In this document: positions 61,483-64,000 of the stretch, in pieces | Layout of the letters: each line of letters begins with the position of its first letter | Position numbering within the stretch: the stretch's first letter is position 1 | Assembly: GCF_019774615.1 (NCBI RefSeq) | Contig: NZ_CP081496.1 | Location: 248,001-312,000 of the forward strand | Origin: Streptomyces sp. BHT-5-2 | GTDB taxonomy: Bacteria > Actinomycetota > Actinomycetes > Streptomycetales > Streptomycetaceae | DNA: 64,000 bases | Direction: 5' to 3' | Notes under the pieces: generated by a model | What the model was told of the DNA's origin: nothing | Database searches by the model: none | The model's input: the letters and a program-made list of their open reading frames with translations, nothing else | Made by a program: the position numbers and the translations under genes

Positions 61483-62382
61483 TCAGGTCACAGACAGCAC
61501 GTGGGCCAGGGCCGGGTACCCGATCAGCAACAGGAAGGCGCCGAACAGCCCCACCACGGGCAGCGACATCTGCTCGGTGGCCGCTTGCGCCGCCCCGTCA
61601 GCCTCGGAGACCCTGCGCCGTCGCATCGCCCGTGCCTTCGCCCCCAGCGAGCTGCGGACTTTCGCTCCCTCACTGCCCGCCAGGCTCAGCGTCGAGGAGA
61701 GTTCCACCAGGTCGGAAACGTCCAGCTGCCGGCCGAGATCGCCCAGGTGAGTCCATGGGCTGGTGCGGGTGAGCTGGGCGACATGCAGGGCGTGGCGCAA
61801 GGCGCCGGCTGCCCAGCCTTGCGGTGCGGCGATGGCCTGGGTGAGCGCCTGCTGGACGCCGGCGCCGCCCGCGAGGGCGATCACGGTCAGGTCCAGGACG
61901 AGGCTGAGGGTATGTCGCATCTCCCGGCGTCGCCGCTCCGCCTGCCGCCGCAGAGCCAAGTCCGGGACGAAGAACAGCACCGCCGCCAAAGCGAGGGAGC
62001 CAGCCAGCGGCACCCACCACCCGGCCGCGACGCCCGCCCCCAGGCGCAGCAGCAGGACCACGGTCCACGGCGCGACGAGCCCGGTCATCGCGCAGGCCGC
62101 CTTTCCCGCCAGATGCTGCTCCTCGTCCGTCCCGCACACGGCCAGGTCCGCGCGCAACGAGCGAGTGGGGAAGCCGAGCGCCCGCACCAGCGGCACGGCC
62201 CGCCGCCCCAACCGGGTCGCCCACTCCATTTCCTCCGCATCGCGTGTCGGCGAATGCACAGGCTCCACAGGTGCGTTGACGGCAGTGAGGACATCGGCGA
62301 GCGCGGGTCTGGGAGGACGCAGGCCGTAGACGAGGGTGGTGATTCCGGCGCCGAACAGCGCGCCGAGCAGCATGACGATCAC
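61483..62382 (-). CDS. tadC: TadC-like pilus inner-membrane protein
   Basis: GTG 62382 overlaps the TadB-like stop (GTGA). The 299-residue protein has an N-terminal helix (VMLLGALFGAGITTLVYGL), paired helices in the centre (LAGSLALAAVLFFVPDLAL) and the T2SSF cytoplasmic pattern EMRHTLSLVLDLTVIALAGGAGVQQALTQAI. A final helix (VVGLFGAFLLLIGYPALAHVL) completes the TadC plan. It forms the pilus platform with TadB. Confidence 0.9.
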   Translation of the reverse strand: MIVMLLGALFGAGITTLVYGLRPPRPALADVLTAVNAPVEPVHSPTRDAEEMEWATRLGRRAVPLVRALGFPTRSLRADLAVCGTDEEQHLAGKAACAMTGLVAPWTVVLLLRLGAGVAAGWWVPLAGSLALAAVLFFVPDLALRRQAERRRREMRHTLSLVLDLTVIALAGGAGVQQALTQAIAAPQGWAAGALRHALHVAQLTRTSPWTHLGDLGRQLDVSDLVELSSTLSLAGSEGAKVRSSLGAKARAMRRRRVSEADGAAQAATEQMSLPVVGLFGAFLLLIGYPALAHVLSVT

Positions 62383-63293
62383 AGTTGGCCTCCCGGTGCG
62401 ACACCCGTGCCGGCGAGTGCGGTGGGGTTGATCAGGCGGACGGGTTCGTCGATGCGGCCAATGGCGGACAGGTAGGTGAAGCTGGCGGCGAACAAGCCCC
62501 CCACCGCTGCCAGAACCGCCTGCCCCGTCCACGTGTTGAACGGATCCAGGAACGGGCGGTTGAAGACCACCATCCCCACCGCCATCCCCAGCGTGACGAT
62601 GACGGTGACGTGCACGCCGGTCCGTACGCTCGCGCGGCCGGCGTCGATGCGCTGCCGCATGGCCACCTGCTCCCGCACCGACTCCGCGAGCTCGCCCAGC
62701 AGCGGCGCCAACTGGCCCGCCTGCTGCTCGGCCGCCATGACCAGCGCGGCCACCACCACATCCGCCAGCGGATCGTCCACCTCTGCGGCGAATGCCCTCA
62801 GCGCCGTGGGCAGCGAACGGCCCGAGCGGACAGTCGCAGCCAGCGTCCGCATCTCGTACTCAAGAGCGGTGGGCGCAATGTCGGCGGTCGCCAGTACGGC
62901 TTGCTCCAGGCCGGCCGCGGCGGAGAGGGTGTCGCGCAGCATCTCCGTCCACGCGGCCAGCGCTTCCATCCGCTCCGTCCGCCTGGCCGCCGCGCGGTCC
63001 GGGCCGAGCAGTCCAGGCAAGGTCAGCACGGCGACCGTGGTCAGCACCGCCGCCACCGGCCATCCTGTCAACGCGCCCACAACCAACCCGACCGTCACTG
63101 CGATCGCGAAGCGCCGGGTCGTCCAGTCAGCAGGCAGCCGCCCGAGCAGCCGATGTCTGAGCCCGGGCTGCTCCTCCCGCACGGATCGCCGTACGACGCC
63201 GTAACCGATCGCCACAAAGCCAAGCCCGCACAAGGTCCCGAACGCGACTGCAACCGCCGTGACGGTGCCGGCACCCCAGTTGGACGCGGTCAT
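62379..63293 (-). CDS. tadB: TadB-like pilus inner-membrane protein
   Basis: ATG 63293 overlaps the CpaF-like stop (ATGA). The 304-residue protein has an N-terminal helix (VTAVAVAFGTLCGLGFVAIGYGVV), helix pair FAIAVTVGLVVGALTGWPVAAVLTTVAVL, then the T2SSF domain (EALAAWTEMLRDTLSAAAGLEQAVLATADIAP, GELAESVREQVAMRQRIDAGRASVRTG) and two final helices. It partners TadC under the CpaF ATPase. Confidence 0.9.
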   Translation of the reverse strand: MTASNWGAGTVTAVAVAFGTLCGLGFVAIGYGVVRRSVREEQPGLRHRLLGRLPADWTTRRFAIAVTVGLVVGALTGWPVAAVLTTVAVLTLPGLLGPDRAAARRTERMEALAAWTEMLRDTLSAAAGLEQAVLATADIAPTALEYEMRTLAATVRSGRSLPTALRAFAAEVDDPLADVVVAALVMAAEQQAGQLAPLLGELAESVREQVAMRQRIDAGRASVRTGVHVTVIVTLGMAVGMVVFNRPFLDPFNTWTGQAVLAAVGGLFAASFTYLSAIGRIDEPVRLINPTALAGTGVAPGGQL

Positions 63294-64000
63294 CCTGTCG
63301 CTCCCCACCACGGCGCTTCGGCCGCCTGCGGCTCAAGCCCGGCCACCACCAAGTCGTTGAGGGTCTCCGTCCGCAACGGGGTAGCGGGAACAGCCCGCCC
63401 GTCCGGGCCGGGGCGGTAGACCTCGTTCGAGACGATCTGGGCCCCGTCGGCGTCGACGACCTCCCGCACCGAGTCGACCGCCCGCCGCCCGGCCGTATCC
63501 CAGCCCAGGTGCACTACGAAGTGGACCGCAGAGGCAACCATCAGGTTCGTCGCCTCCAACGACAACCGCTCCGGAGCCTGCGCCGCGTAGGAGGCAAGTT
63601 TGGTGAACACCCCGCGCGAAGTGGAGGCATGGATGGTCGACAGGGAGCCGTCGTTGCCCTGCGACATGGCGTTGCACATCGGGATGACCTCGGCTCCACG
63701 GATCTCCCCGACGATGACCCGGTCCGGGGACATCCGAAGCCCCCAACGCACCAGCTCCGCCTGGTCGATACCGCCCTGCCCCTCGATATTCGGCTCCCGC
63801 GCCTGCATCGCCACCACATTCGGATGCGCCACCGGATCGGCGTCCAGACCGAGCTCGAAAGTGTCCTCGATCGTCACCAGCCGCTCCATGGGCGGAATCT
63901 CGTGAGCAAAGGCCCGCAACACCGTGGTCTTGCCGACATTGGTCCCGCCGCCGATCACGATGTTCTTCCGCGCCCGCACCAGCGCCGTCAAGAACCCGGC
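63290..64000 (-). CDS. cpaF: CpaF/TadA-type pilus ATPase (N-terminus outside the window)
   Basis: The visible 236 residues are the C-terminal ATPase part: Walker A IVIGGGTNVGKTTVLRAF, ERLVTIEDTFELGL (Asp box), NIEGQGGIDQAELVRWGLRMSPDRVIVGEIRGAE (Walker B), and SLSTIHASTSRGVF (His box). All key residues are present. It powers assembly of the Tad pilus encoded downstream. The gene continues past base 64000. Confidence 0.93.
   Translation of the reverse strand, partial: AGFLTALVRARKNIVIGGGTNVGKTTVLRAFAHEIPPMERLVTIEDTFELGLDADPVAHPNVVAMQAREPNIEGQGGIDQAELVRWGLRMSPDRVIVGEIRGAEVIPMCNAMSQGNDGSLSTIHASTSRGVFTKLASYAAQAPERLSLEATNLMVASAVHFVVHLGWDTAGRRAVDSVREVVDADGAQIVSNEVYRPGPDGRAVPATPLRTETLNDLVVAGLEPQAAEAPWWGATG

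Noticed and set aside
23732..64000. Search for a second copy of the tRNA-Arg 3' end as the other attachment site
   Set aside because: No matching GGTTCGAGTCCTGCCGGGGG segment was noticed downstream, so the far end is probably outside the window, or the crossover core is too short to see.

Overview
The window is high-GC actinobacterial DNA, most likely a Streptomyces chromosome. The reasons are strong third-position G/C in every gene, many GTG starts and 4-nt stop/start overlaps, a PknG-type kinase locus, an SsbB/dynamin-like locus next to tRNA-Arg, ALF-repeat and LamG secreted proteins, and rare TTA codons confined to a few genes.

Chromosomal part (about 1 to 23.8 kb). A fragment of an unknown gene, a small protein and a FadR-type GntR regulator come first. 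A plus-strand signalling operon follows (1.9-12.5 kb): a GlnX-like membrane protein, a GlnH-like solute-binding protein, a coiled-coil protein, a PknG-like Ser/Thr kinase, a zinc-ribbon PP2C phosphatase, a shortened relative of vWA proteins, and a zinc-ribbon/FHA protein. It resembles the mycobacterial glnX-glnH-pknG amino-acid-sensing module plus phosphatase and FHA partner. Then come a group II truncated haemoglobin, a minus-strand group (EttA, thioesterase, unknown protein), a thioester-domain LAETG surface protein, an SsbB-like protein, and two coupled dynamin-like GTPases (DynA/DynB-like). tRNA-Arg(TCT) closes this part.

Mobile part (23.7 kb to the window end). A large serine recombinase is encoded antisense into the tRNA-Arg gene, marking one end of an integrated element; the other end is outside the window. 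Next to it are a DNA methyltransferase and a second methyltransferase-like protein. A WXG100/EspC-like cassette (28.4-30.4 kb) follows, flanked by two copies of a ~130-bp repeat carrying helically phased GAGCCA iterations. A plus-strand conjugation operon (30.8-43.7 kb) encodes an HTH protein, VirB2-like pilin, VirB6-like protein, PrgI-like protein, VirB4-like ATPase, VirD4-like coupling protein, replication-relaxation protein, lytic transglycosylase/NlpC-P60, DUF2637-like membrane protein and winged-helix protein. The VirB6-like and VirD4-like genes both look frameshifted at CCCC runs.

Cargo (43.9-52.8 kb) consists of two LamG proteins, one with a GDPD domain and one with a catalytically broken trypsin domain, and an ALF-repeat coiled-coil protein followed by a small four-helix membrane protein. 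A CobS/MoxR-like AAA ATPase plus HExxH/vWA protein pair (52.9-56.1 kb) comes next. After a 1.1-kb non-coding stretch with a 12-bp minisatellite, a minus-strand Tad pilus operon runs to the window end: CpaF, TadB, TadC, Flp-like pilin, three TadE/TadG-like proteins, and a membrane protein that joins LysM to an SARP/BTAD-type regulatory domain.

The most notable points are a T4SS-type integrative element carrying its own Tad pilus and envelope-spanning regulator, the repeat-flanked type VII cassette, and the two matching frameshifts in transfer genes.
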